From: Alitta virens
Lineage: Eukaryota; Annelida; Polychaeta; Phyllodocida; Nereididae
DNA: 64,000 bases
NCBI GenBank assembly: GCA_932294295.1
Contig: OW028573.1
Span: 18,992,155-19,056,154, forward strand
Direction: 5' to 3'
The notes beneath the pieces are model-generated. The model ran no database searches. It was given only the letters and a program-made list of their open reading frames with translations, and had not been told where the DNA came from. Shown piece after piece: positions 36,706 to 48,872 of the stretch. Both the position numbers and the translations under genes were made by a program. Positions within the stretch are counted from its first letter, which is position 1. Every line of letters begins with the position of its first letter.

Positions 36706-39700
36706 AAGATTCCATGTAACCCACTAACGTACAATCAAACTTACTGCATGAGGCCAACAAACCCAGCTAGCTTCCAGCACTTAATTCGTTGGGAGGCTTA
36801 GGTACAGTAGCTGTATCTAATTTGCACGTCTCTGATGATGCTATTTATCTGAATTACTCGCATTTGATGCATGTACTTGTCAGAGCAATCCAATGTGACC
36901 TGCATTTCTTGCAAGAATTCTGAGCATGTGCAATAAACAAGGTAAAAGTCTTTCGGAGCGATGATGAGGAGTAAAATTTAGGGTTAAACCTTGAAGAAAG
37001 GTGGCTTTAAGGAGTGCCACGAGACATGGCAGAGATCTGGAGCATTCGAGCTAAGTGACAGGATGGTCCCCTGAAGACCACTAGCTTCTGGAATTTGCCC
37101 CCTTTGGGAAATTTATGCTGTTGAGTATGCAGGGCAGAGAGCGTTTGTGGAAAAGTCATGTCGGAGTGGTCTATGTGGTCATGGTGGACACATAAGTCAC
37201 GCCAGCTCGACACAATGGTCATTGCAGCCTTCTAGCAGATTTGTGTCACAGCAAGAAATGCTTTTGGCTTCTCTGCCACATCGAAAAGACACGCTGAGTG
37301 TCACTGACGACACTTCGCAGCTTTTGATGTTAGCTAGCAATGTAAAGCAGCAATTTAAGGCAAGCACTTCGTGTCTCTTCCAAACGTTACAAAGTTGGCT
37401 GCTGGAACAAGACAAAAAAGATGACATTTTGACACTTCTAAGCAATTTAGTTCCTAATTAACGCATGAGTTACAGCAGAAAACTTTCCACAAGAAGGATT
37501 AGTAATTGCAACCACTGTCAATCCCTTTTAAGTATTTCAAATTCTTTATAGATGAAAAAGTTTTAAAATTTAAATATTACCACAAAGAAATTATATCTTC
37601 ACAAATGTATTAACCTCCACGTCCAAGGCACCTCATAAATCCTGCCAAAGCAAAAACTGTTTACAGACAACTACGGTGTTAAGCTATACGTCACAACCCC
37701 TTTAGGCATTCTGAATCGAGAATAAGAATGTGACTGAGAACAGAAATTTTACAGCTCCGATTGAAATTGAACAGCAGATCCAAGCAACATCTATCCACAC
37801 AGTACAGCGTATTCCGCACCAGCGAGGAAGGATAGTGAACTTTCACCAACAGATATCTAGGTTTATGACAACAGTCGTCAGAGAACACCTCCATTTCACA
37901 GTAAAGGAAATCTCAGTAGACATCGGTATAGGCAATTTCCCTCATGAAAGGCTACATATGAGCAGAGTTTCCTTTAGGTGTGCGCAGTGGAGTTAGCCCT
38001 TGATGACCCGTAATCTCCACACCTTATTCCTTCTTCCTGCGTCTCTCAGATTTATGTGCTTGAGATTGGCCACTTCTCCCAATTGCCTCTTGCGAAATAT
38101 TTATTTGCTGCTTTTGTTAGGATAACTGTGCTCGGGCTTGGACCTGGATTCCCATGCAAATGGCGTGGCTGGCTGGAATGAGCAGGGTGCGACCAAGTGC
38201 ATAGGCTATTAGTGGAGAAGGGGCCAGCAAGATTGGTGATGACAGGGCGAACAATGTGTGAAGATCACGATGCTGTCCCTGCCTAGCAGTCCACTAATTT
38301 CTCGGCGGGCCCCAGGACATAGCAGGGCTCTAATGGGCCACTCTCTCCCTTGCTAATATGCCAGATATGCTTGCCTAATTTAACATCCCTATGCCATAGT
38401 GTGCCTGCCAAAAACGATAATTTGGGCCAATTACAGGCCAGCAGCCAGGCATGTGTCCACCTCGTGTCCAAGTGAGTTGGAATATGAATGTGGTGTAGGG
38501 CATTAACATGCTGCTGGGACATCATGTTACAAGCATTTAGCACATCGTAACACAAAGGCATCCCATCGGACAGCCATGAAGCTAGGATTGTCTCTTCAAG
38601 CACACTGCATCGTCCCTGCACACTGAGCTGTAGCCGGAGCTTATGTTGACCAGATCACAGGGTCCACTGGTCATATGTGGCTATTAATGTGCGCGAAAGG
38701 GACACAAAACTGCAGGGCTATCATCCGCCCCTCCTTTGTCATTAGAACACCCCAGCTACTAATGACACATGATTGCACTCCACTGGACACCTCATTATCG
38801 ACCTTTCTTTTACTCCTGCCACAGTTTGTAGCAACACCTCTTGTTTGTTATGACCTTTTTTGCTATGAAGCTTCAAGACAAACTGCAATGCATTATGTAA
38901 ATGTTATTCGAAATTCTGGGAGGCGAGAACAGGGTATTACTCTTTTTACTTCCAGTATATTGTAGATTTCTGTGAAACATCCACAAGACACACCTGTATA
39001 GTTTCTATATATACTCTTTTTGCCACAGACATCAGGGCACAGTGGAACACCGCATTAGGACCACTGCAGGTCTTGCAATTATGGTAAACTTGGCTTCCAG
39101 TTGTATCCTTACCATGGCATTTTTAGTATTTTTTTACCTTCTAATTGCGACATTTTCAACACAGGAGCAAACAACAAATGGTTAATATTAGGTTTTGCTC
39201 TACTTGTCATTGCTTCAGATGATAGGAGATAAACATCAATGTATACATGAGTCTAATGGAACTGTAGTTTCCTGTATGGGGAGTTACACATGCACCACAC
39301 ACAAGAATACAATGACATTGATGAAGTTGGTATAGAGCATTAGACTGTGAAGTACATGGCACACTTCTTAAGGGTTAGTAATTGTAACATTGACCTAAGG
39401 TCATGGGAGTCACAGGACATGACCAGAGGCAGGTCCATCCTGACCCCCTTAATGTACATCTGTTAATTGGCTGGCTGCAGAGGCTGACAGTGCTCTTCGC
39501 TGCAACCCGCATCCCCATCAGCCTGCCACCTCCACTCAGCATCCCTTAACTGCTTTAGTGGAGAAAGGGGCAAGCCCATTAATAACACTGCAGGACCAAG
39601 CCTCATACCATAACTGTCCTATGATATACACACTACTTCAACACTGAGGTTTATAATGAGGCCAAGAAGATGAAATGGCAATGAGGCACTTATTATGCCT

Positions 39701-41540
39701 TGGGGAGTTCGCGGTATAAAGCACAAGATTCTTTGATAAATATGTCTCAAGCAGATCTAAAGCACTTGCTGGATGTATAGAGCAGCATGGTGGATGAGAG
39801 GGTTCCCAGGATCAGCTGGGAAGTGTCCTGACCTGTCACAACTCTTGCTGCCTGCCACGTCATGGGTCAGCTGGACCAAGTGCAGGATGTTTTAGAAGTC
39901 CCTGATGGAGTGTCCATTAGGCTAGTATCGATGGCTAAGCCAGCACAGTGTCGCTCCCATCACCCTGATAGCAGTTTTACCACTGCCACAAGTCTATTGT
40001 TCTAACTCAATACAGGCACTGACGCTCACTCAGCTATGGTAAAAATTTGCCTAATGGACTCCAGGGAGTGACTTTGCACTTCTACATCCCTCCTTGCTGG
40101 GAGTTTTAACGTAACTGGAGTTGATAGCCTGGTCAGAAACATAGCAACAAACAACAGAGTGTCCTGCTTTCTACTATGGGGATAAAAATGCACGCGGATG
40201 GGGCTGGGTGAACTATGACATGCCCGATGAAGTTGTCAGGGTGCGGCCAACCCTCAATTGCGACAAACACTGGCAACGACCGAGGCAAACATACCATTGA
40301 CCGAATCGAGTGGCCAGATCTGTCACCAAATACGCCTCAGCTGTAGTGTGCTTGCTAGGACTGTTGACTTTTCAGCAATCTGCATCGCAGGTCACTAGCA
40401 GCTTCCGCAGCCGCCATCCCTGCCAGGAATCTGGCTGCTTCTTAGCTCTAAAGTCAACACAAAAGTTGCCTAAGAAAATACCCAGCAAGACAGCTTCGTT
40501 GGGATGCAAAAGAAAGCCGAATAAGGGATGGCTTGTGTATTTGAACTTTGGCCGTTCAGATACTCGACAATAGATTAGTGACGTGTCTTATTTATGCAAA
40601 GTCGGTTGCGGCTGCCGATCAGCGATGCTAATTTGAGCATAGCGGCTTGTGCCAGCCATCCATCAGCCCAAGCACTCAACATCACTTGACTGCATCTGGA
40701 AGCAACATGTAAAAGAAACAATCGCCATCCATATGGTTCTTTTGCAAGCGGCTGACCTGCAGGCGAATGCTGTTTGCATTTCGCCACAGCAAACATATCA
40801 GCATTTCTCGTGGCATCCTTGTGCATCTTGCAGCTCAGAATAGCATAATCTTCTTGAGGAGTAATCTCAGAATTGAGTCTAAATCAAATAGAACGTTCAC
40901 CGTGTAAATTTGTGTAGCAATGTCTCAGACACTGGCCCAATTATTCACTAGAGCAGTACGAAATTCATGGCAATTCAGAATTAGCACAATTGCTCGTATC
41001 AGTTTCTTCTGAAGCCTGGGAATCCTTCTGCTTCTCCGAGAAAGAGCATTGCTCACTACTTGAGGTGTGGATCACGATCTGACAACAAACGTCCCAGGAC
41101 ACCCTCCCAATGATAATTTAACTAGAACTTGGAAATTGCACTCGTCTCGGCATCGTCTCAAGGTTTTTCATCCACCAAGAAGTTATTATCCAAGATGCTT
41201 TCGCGTGTTGTGATAAAGAACATGCAAGAAACGGCCATGTCAAGTAGCAAATCCAATGCCATGATTCACCTCAACTCAGCTGCATGAAGCAATCAGAACA
41301 ATTCTCACAGATGAGGAGAGTTGGTTAGGCTAATGCAAGGCTGATTCTAACATGTTAGGTGGCAAGGCGGCTCGGATGGCTGGATGCTGGAGCAGACTTT
41401 TGATGCTGGGGTTTGAAACGCAACTCTTCGCATTATTAATAATCATTTTATAAACCTGTTTCACCGTATGGTAGCACCCATCATAATTTAGTGGCATGTT
41501 AGACGTTCCTGTGATAATGCAATCAAACCATATCAATGAA
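36706..41540. other. Gene desert with one everted nuclear-receptor pair
   Basis: TGACCT-A-AGGTCA at 39391-39403 is an everted pair of receptor half-sites. An octamer word ATGCAAAT lies at 38154-38161. Two long overlapping frames (37147-37461 plus, 104 codons; 38283-38621 minus, 112 codons) show no known domain. AATTGCACTCGTC at 41134-41146 resembles the miR-92 seed region but lacks a hairpin. No transposon ends seen. Confidence 0.45.
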
Positions 41541-41712
41541 CAGTTAGTTTCATAACATATGGTCGAATCTAGAAAGCTGTAGAAAACTAGCTATCATAAA
41601 TATGTACGTTTAGATCCAGCTATAACCAGACAGTTCCGTTTAGTGACAGGTAGCAACGTATAGCAAAAGTTGTCTAGATTCAACTTGACATATCGTTTTC
41701 AATGCACTAAAG
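41541..41712 (+). mobile_element. MITE-1 copy B, internally deleted
   Basis: Starts with a perfect CAGTTAGTTTCAT (41541-41553), then an ATATGGTCGAATCTAGA block equivalent to the ATATGGTCCACTCTAGA of the copy at 48566. Ends in AATGCACTAAAGTA, a worn form of AATGAAACTAACTGTA. The right part (GTGACAGGTAGCAACGTA, GTTGTCTAGATTCAACTTGAC) matches that copy too. At about 172 bp it is nearly 90 bp shorter than copies A and C, because the centre is missing. Confidence 0.78.
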
Positions 41713-41726
41713 TAAGACCAGAGGGT

Positions 41727-41793
41727 GAGGGAATGCCTTGGTTAATGGGAGTCCTAGATTCACTGGAGTTTAGTTTCCAATTCTATGAAATTT
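41727..41793 (+). repeat. Interspersed repeat family C, short copy
   Basis: Aligns in ordered blocks with 31469-31572 but lacks about 30 bp in the middle. It starts only about 15 bp after MITE-1 copy B, so B may have inserted next to or into this older repeat. Confidence 0.48.
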
Positions 41794-44540
41794 AATAGAG
41801 ACAATCTTGCAATATCCTATGCCCACGTTTCTCTCCACTTTCATGTGCGTTTGTTTGTCTGGGAGTAGGCGGTTGAGGTGGACACATGTTAAGACGATGT
41901 GCATGTCCCATTTACAAGCGAACAGCACTGGCCAGTGAACTCTTTTGGGCCAGGAGAAACGGATGAGCTGCTTGCGTGTCATCCCCTTGGCTGTCATCTT
42001 CTCCATGGTTGGCGATTGAAATTCTCCCTGACAACCCGACCGGAAGTTTGTGACCCCATCTGACCTGCCTGTTACCAGGCCACTAAGAGAGACAAATACC
42101 CCACGGCAAGTTTACCCTCACGATGAAGTTACGTTTCCTTAAGAGATTGCATGTGTTTAGCGTGACTGTAAGTCAAGCCTAATTGTGGCTGATACAGGTC
42201 TATTTACCAGATGCACCCATAGCCCACTGATCAAGCGACACTCTAGACGTCAATATAGTAGGTAAAAAAGACGATGGAAGGCTTGCAAGGAGATGCTTGC
42301 CTGACTCTGCAGGATCTGCATGGGAAGGCCTGTGAACTGAGGGAATATATCTCTCGTATGATGCTCTTTTGGCCGCAGCAATCTCCTGGGGCAGTTCCTG
42401 TTACGTTGTTCAGGAAAGGTCATGTTGTCTGATTCAATGGCCGCGTCTAATCTTACCGACTTCCTGTTGGTCAGCCACAGGCGTCTGCAGGGCAGGCTGC
42501 CAACCTGAGGGATATTTCTGGCTTTACTATTCATATCATGTCAGGCATAACTGACATTAAAGACGTTCTCTCACCAATGTGATCTAGCATGCTAGCACAA
42601 TTCAGCCAAAGGCGGTGGTATATTGGCTTCACAACGGATTACCCTTTGTATTAGTATTCCTGTGTTGTTGCTTTGCTTTAACCAATCTGTTGGAATGATG
42701 GCAATGAGGCTGATGAAACAACAGGCTGAAGAAAAACCTAAGGCTAGAGGCATTGTTGGAATGGTAAATTGCGCCATATCTGCAGAGGCATTTAAGTGAA
42801 TGATCCCTTAATCAGTTAAATTGGGCGCCAAAATCATATTGAGTGAAGCAAGTTGCAGCTGGTGCAAGCCATTACTGTCAGTGGCAGATCAGTGCGCGAG
42901 GAGAGCTTTAATTCTCTTGATTACCCACGATTTACAACGTGTCATCCCACACCCTTTGAAAACTCAGGTACCAAACAGGGCGCTCAATAAAGTGGAACGT
43001 GAACATTTAAAAGTGCCATTGATCTGATCAGGTTGCATGCCACGCGGTGGAGGGGGACAGGTCCTGCATCACCTGGTTGTCATGGCAATCAAGGGGTGCA
43101 TGAGCAGTCCCATCCAACATTGAAGGAGAAGAGATGCTATCCATCTCAAGGCGGGACACAAATCACAAACTGCTCTGCCCTCTCATTCATCGATCCCTGA
43201 GTCCAGCGTGCTCGGCCTGCTAAGTAATATCACTCACTTGGCACAGGATCACTGGCCACCCTGGTCCTGCTAAATTGCTCTATTGCACTTGTAAACTACA
43301 ACTCATTGCTGGGGGCAACATACGACAAATATCCACGCAAGACAGACTGCACCAATGTCTTATTCCTGGCTCCTTGATTAACAATTTTCGGCAAGTTAAA
43401 TTACAAGACAAACATAATTACATCTCCCATAATTCCGCAGCCATGCAACAGGGGAAGCAAACAGGCAACTGATAAATGAAGATATCACGTTTGACAAGTC
43501 TGAATCAAATTCACATTTTCAACAACTTTCCTTCCTGACTATTTGTCTTATTTCAATATAACAAGATGGGGCTGTTGCTTTGTCTGATTAAATCTGTCGC
43601 AACTTGTAAACGGTGATTGGAGTGCACTCAGCAATAGTGAACACTTCCTGAGATTTGTAAAGGCTGACATGCACAATGTCGGGAGCTAGTGCCTCATGTT
43701 TCTCTTTCAATTACCTAACTCTATGCCATGTGTTGTGTATTATTGTGAGCAGCTAGAATGACTAGCGCCATATTATTATCATGTGACCAAGGGTTGTCAT
43801 GTGACCCGCCCATGTCATCCTGATAGACATGGCTGTCACAACAACATCCGTGAAGAATGATTTTGGCCCAAAATAATATTCTGGCATGAATAATCAGCAG
43901 CATGGCGGCCAGGAGATGGGATGCTGCAGATGCTGAGACAGGGCCTGATTGGTGTGATGATGATGCAGCGACCAGCACGCTCCTTTATTCATTACTCCTG
44001 GGATGGATGTTGACTTAGGCCTGATCAAAAAGAAACTCGCTCAGGACCAACCAATCAGTCTGGGCGACAAAAAAAGAAACAAAAAATACAGACATATTGT
44101 CTGGAGAGGATGGGGTGTGCGACGGAAGCTCATCTTACTAGCCTAATTCGTGCTTCCGGTTGTGTGTGGATCACTTGTCATCATATGTCGGAGAGGGAGA
44201 TAAGAGACTCATGATGAAGTGCTGCTAACTATTACCTAGCAGGAACCATTCAACAGCTGCTAGATGTCTTCAAAAGACTCCAGCAATTGTCCTATGCACG
44301 ATATCAAGCACTTCATTTTTGTCTTTTAACTACAACGAAAATACCATTAGCCAATCACCATTAAAGTGATATAAACACATCCCCACAGCAACTTACCTTA
44401 ATTCCGCATTACATTGTTGAGGAATAACAAGCTAATATATCCTAATGTCCTACTGAGATGGAATGGTGATAATGCACTAGTGATTCGTTATCATCACTTC
44501 TGGGTATAATCCAACTTTACTTCTACGGTTGGAGCTCATT
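41794..44540. other. Gene desert, no feature recognised
   Basis: Several GC-richer patches (42.0-42.5 and 43.0-43.3 kb), frames below 95 codons, no repeats shared within the window. Confidence 0.5.
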
Positions 44541-44720
44541 GTTATCTCATTAATTAATGCTAATAACAGCTTTGTTTGAAATTAGCTTTAGGCCATTAAT
44601 CTTACTTTATATCCCAACAACTATCACTTATTACTTGTAATTGCAGTAATTTGCGGTGTTTATTACCAACTTTTAGCTCAGATAACGTGGTGTTGTTTTT
44701 ATCACGTGGTAGATATTAAG
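44541..44720. promoter_or_regulatory. Homeodomain-motif cluster, candidate enhancer
   Basis: Within about 130 bp lie TTAATTAATGCTAATAAC, ATTAGC, CCATTAAT, GTAATTGCAGTAATTTG and TTATTACC, at least eight TAAT/ATTA cores. They are followed by two related ACGTGGT words, the second inside CACGTG near 44703-44708. No reading frame. The density is above that of the flanks but not proof of function. Confidence 0.38.
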
Positions 44721-47700
44721 GAGACAACGTGTGATGAGTCGACATGCCAAATGGCAGGGATTTAAAGCAGTAGAAACATCGGTAACCAAAGGCACCTAGG
44801 ATGCTACTGCTACTGCTGCTGCTGCTGGCTAATATTGATAATTATCATCAGGGGACCATTCGTCACTTTAGCAAGCTGCTTGTCAGCCACTTGGCAATCC
44901 ACTGTCCCCATAATCAACGCGTCACACAGTGCACACAAACAATTGACTTGTCAATGAGACAACGAGTGGCCCTGAGGTACCCCAACAATAATCATAAATT
45001 GGCTTTGATGATATGTAAGCATTGTGGTCAATGATAGCAATTTTAACGAAGAGTTGTCAAAATGACTGGTTATACATGGTTGTCAATCTGGCTATTCACT
45101 GCTACATCTGTAAAATGTGCCATTTATGGGCATTCTTACAACATTTTGATTAGTGGGTGATTCATTGAGTGGGTAAATCATCAACTAAAGGCAGCAATAA
45201 TCCATTGCTGGTGGTTTATGTATCACTGTGTCAATGGCCACATGGTCTGGGCTCTTATTGCCAAACACATACACAAGGGTAGATGGTTTGTTGTGTACAT
45301 CAGTTCATCATTCTCAAGCCACAAAGAGGCAAATGGATGCTGCTTTGATGATCATGGCCGGTGATTGAGCAGTTGTGTGTTTTGAGCCAGTTCCCACCAT
45401 CCATCATGACTTGACCATCGTAGAAATGCCACGTGGCTTCGTCTTGGTCCTAAGTAATATTCATCATCAGCCACCTGTTGGACAAATATTATGCATCGAA
45501 TGTAGAGAGACATGATTGATGCTTTATGGCTCTTGATTGCTATGCACCTAACAGCCGCAAGGGTATGTAAAGCATAGCAACATGAGTAGTGCAGGAATAT
45601 ATACGAAACTGAATGGAGCATTGACTTTGAAGCAACATACACTTGAATGTTTTTTTTATTTCAAACTAGTTTCCCCTTGCCAGAATGAGTATGACCTGGC
45701 GCAAACCCAAATTGTGAATTGTCAATGACTTCTTTTTCAAGACGCAGTTTATCAAGATCAAACATGCCCAGAACGTTTCATGATACTGCATCCATGAATT
45801 TCAGATTGAGAGATGCAAACTGTCTTGAAATCCTGTCTCGAATTGGACAGAAATCATTGCATCTTGTCCTATAACACCCAAGGCTCTACTGTTTCTTGCG
45901 CATCGTAATATAATCCCCTCAAAAGGCAGAGCATATTAGCGCCATCTATAAGGAAGTCGGCAACGCCACCTAGCGGAATGTCAACAGAAGCAATTACAAG
46001 TGAAGCAAAGGCCAAATCCAACTACGCAATGTGGTGCCCTTTTCCCTTCTTCTGTAAAAATGTTATGAAGATCACTTTTCCTCATATCGTTCGCCTCTAT
46101 TCACTCTGTACACATCTTCCTTTTTATTTGAAAGCTGAAAAAATTGCTCGGCTAATAATCATTTTTGCAGCAGGTACAAAGCTAATAACAGCCATTGTGT
46201 GATGAAGGAAATGGCCCATAAAAGAGGTATGTTATGGCGAATGCGTCTTAATATTTACCTACTGAATGCATTTGGCATCTGCAGCAGATGCTCTAGTCCA
46301 GTGCCTTTGCTATCAAAGCGTCATTTCATGGCAGCCATAACTGGTGAAAGGCATCGTGGACTCTCACTCAACCGAGGACTTATTAACGGTTGGTAAAACG
46401 GTAAAATGAGGAAACGTCAGTTTATGAGAAGCTGATAATGCACGACACAGCTTTTTGGTAATTGAAAAGAAAGATCACGATCTGGCTTGCTATTGTTTAT
46501 CGACCCTCCATCATAATTGAGATAGCAGGGCTGCTTGTTTAAATTCAGAGGAGGACGAGCAGGAGCTAGGCCAAGATGCTTTTGGCTGCAGAGATTCTTG
46601 CAGCGAATTCAACTACCATTTTTGTTGCATGCTTAGTTTCACGTCGAAATTTTGAGAGGACGCATATTATCAACATAGCAGCAGAATTTAAACAAAGACA
46701 AGAGAGCCAGGGTTGAATGGAGATCATGAAATCAACTGTTCGGAGCATGGAACGGCTGAGGGGCATGTTCCAACCAAAGGAATGCCAACAATGCAACTCC
46801 ACTGGCATTGCATTGCTTCTGCAACAAGAATAGATGACATTCAACGGACGAATAGCAGACATTGAAGAAAGGTGCCTAGACACTCTGTAGCGATGATCCA
46901 TCGTCTTTTGGCTCCTCACATGATCTGTCTTCCAGCCTTTTCTGACTTTTTCCTCAAAGCTGGGCTTATAAGGCGATCGTGTGTGCATTTCAAACCATTG
47001 GTATTCATGGGCCTCCCTGTCTTTTCCCCCGTCTCCCTTCAAGGAAAAAGACTCCCCACAATCTGTGCTGGCCAAGTTCACATTAGATTAATATGACTAA
47101 TATCATTTTCCAGCTCGATAGACACATAAATATATTGGGTTCATTTATAACACCAGTTTCCTTTCCATTAGGCTCCATCCCTCTTATGTTCCTGTTCAAT
47201 ACAGACATCGAAGTTTAAAAGAGAATTTGTCTTCCTGGGGCAACACTATTTCATCCTGATCCACTAAAGCATGCTCTTAAAAACCTATGCATTTACTTAA
47301 CTGTTTGCTACACTTGCACTGGCATGCATTACTACCGCCTTTTTTAAAACACAGGCCTAATTAACAGACTTAAACGACAATGCCCGTGGCTCATGAACTA
47401 TATTGTATGTATTATACGTCAAACCGAAGAATTTTTAGATAGAATATTTGTCTAATTTTGACAATTTTACACTTGCCAGACAAGTTTAACAGTATATTAT
47501 TGATTCAATTGGTAGCATATACGTTTCAGTTATATGAAAATTTTGTAAAACACGAATTCTAGATGATACTTTACACGGAATGCCATGTAATTCCATTTCG
47601 TATAATACAATGTGGTTTGGCTATCTGAAACAAACTTTGGTAAAAGTTGGAAAATATATGTATGCTTAATATTCCACCATCTACCGTTGTCGCGATTTTA

Positions 47701-48417
47701 GTTTCATTGTTCTATTGACAATATACCGACAATGCTTCAAAATACAGTCGGCGTAAACACCATCTACAGTTTATATTTCACTCCAAAATCTTGAATGCCG
47801 GAATGACACTTCCATGCACCAACCATGGGATAAATGTTGAACGTGGTGTGTAATAGCCAAGTCATGTTAGCTTATCAGTACATCGTCTCTAGAAATATGA
47901 CCAAACCAAGACCTATACCACTGAGATAGTGCAATGTACTGAGTACACAAATGCAAGATATATCAGACGGTCTCTCACACTCTTTGATGGCTACATTATT
48001 AGTAGCAAATATGGCACACCAGAAAAACCAAACATCCAAACACGTATTAAAGACACTAGTTCTCTGTCTTCTAAGCTCACCTGCAATTTCCTAAAACCCA
48101 TAATATAAACATGTTTCAAAGCAAAATGCAAATAGCGACTGTGGATGAAAATGGATAGGTCTCCGAGGACGGCATAATACGATAGCTCTAGCATCACATA
48201 CTTTGCTCTATTCCACATTGGTAATTAGCTTACATCTGGCTGGGCCCTGACAACATGCATGTTAATAGACACAGCAAATTGCCTTCATTTCTGCTTCCAG
48301 TAACCACTAGTTACTCGATGATGCTAATGACTAATTACTTAAATTAAGTGGGCATAAGTTGTATAACTGAATTATTCATTATTAAAAAAACATAATTGAG
48401 TGGTACTTTCTACAGTA
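44721..48417. other. Gene desert with paired CTCF-like cores at 45939-45972
   Basis: A CTG microsatellite with interruptions lies at about 44802-44827. GCGCCATCTA (45939-45948) and CGCCACCTA (45964-45972) are both CTCF-type cores on the minus strand, 25 bp apart. The 171-codon minus-strand frame (46566-47081) is the longest outside the LINEs, and its predicted protein shows no domain, signal peptide or repeat. The AT-rich stretch 47.1-48.2 kb holds nothing recognisable. Confidence 0.45.
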
Positions 48418-48872
48418 CAGTGCTGTGCGAAAGTCTTAGACTACCTCCAGCATCTTGTATCATATCAGCATAGTTACAGAAAATAGAAGGATTTATGTCA
48501 GATACGATTTGCATGGCTTGGCCACTTTGCAGTTTATGTATAAATCCCATGTTCTTGCTCAGGTACAGTTAGTTTCATAAAATATGGTCCACTCTAGACA
48601 GCTGTAGCCACCTATTCCTGGCTGTAACTATAACTGACTAAAGCCAGCTGCTTTCTGTCTACTTCTATCTAATATTCGGCTTACATCTACCCTCACATGT
48701 GGCTTTGAGTAGCCAGCGAAAGCCAGACTGTAATAAGCCCTTTAGTGGCAGGTAGCATCGTAAAGTAGACGTTGTCTGGCTTTGTCTAGGTTCAATTTGA
48801 CGGGCCGTTTTTAATGAAACTAATTGTATCAGCTTGAGGGTGGCCTCAGACTTTTTTGCAGAAAATTTACTG
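48418..48872. mobile_element. Tc1-like nonautonomous element, split by MITE-1 copy C
   Basis: The left end reads TA-CAGTGCTGTGCGAAAGTCTTAGAC, a form typical of Tc1-like terminal repeats. The right end, GGCCTCAGACTTTTTTGCAG...TTTACTG, is its worn inverted counterpart, ending at 48872 before CA (formerly TA). Without the nested copy (48566-48826 plus TA) the element is about 190 bp, too short for a transposase. Confidence 0.68.
48566..48826 (+). mobile_element. MITE-1 copy C, nested, with intact TA target sites
   Basis: The best-preserved copy: TA (48564-48565), CAGTTAGTTTCAT, interior, ATGAAACTAATTG, TA (48827-48828). 261 bp, with terminal repeats matching at 12 of 13 positions. TA flanks and a CAGT start fit the Tc1/mariner superfamily. 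It sits inside the Tc1-like element at 48418-48872, so it moved after that element arrived. No coding capacity. Confidence 0.85.

Noticed and set aside
37147..37461. 104-codon plus-strand frame with a Leu/Lys-rich, helix-like C-terminus
   Set aside because: The predicted C-terminus looks protein-like, but a 82-codon minus-strand frame overlaps it, there is no domain, and no neighbouring exon could be found.
41134..41155. AATTGCACTCGTC followed by TCGGCAT, resembling mature miR-92
   Set aside because: The match is good over the first 18 bases with two changes, but no 5' arm containing a complementary GTGCAATT lies within 80 bp on either side. The only possible stem is weak and leaves a loop of about 55 bases. 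No precursor hairpin, so no microRNA call.
46566..47081. 171-codon frame on the minus strand, longest outside the LINEs
   Set aside because: No known domain, signal peptide, repeat or splice-consistent neighbours. A frame of this length can arise by chance in 64 kb read in six frames.
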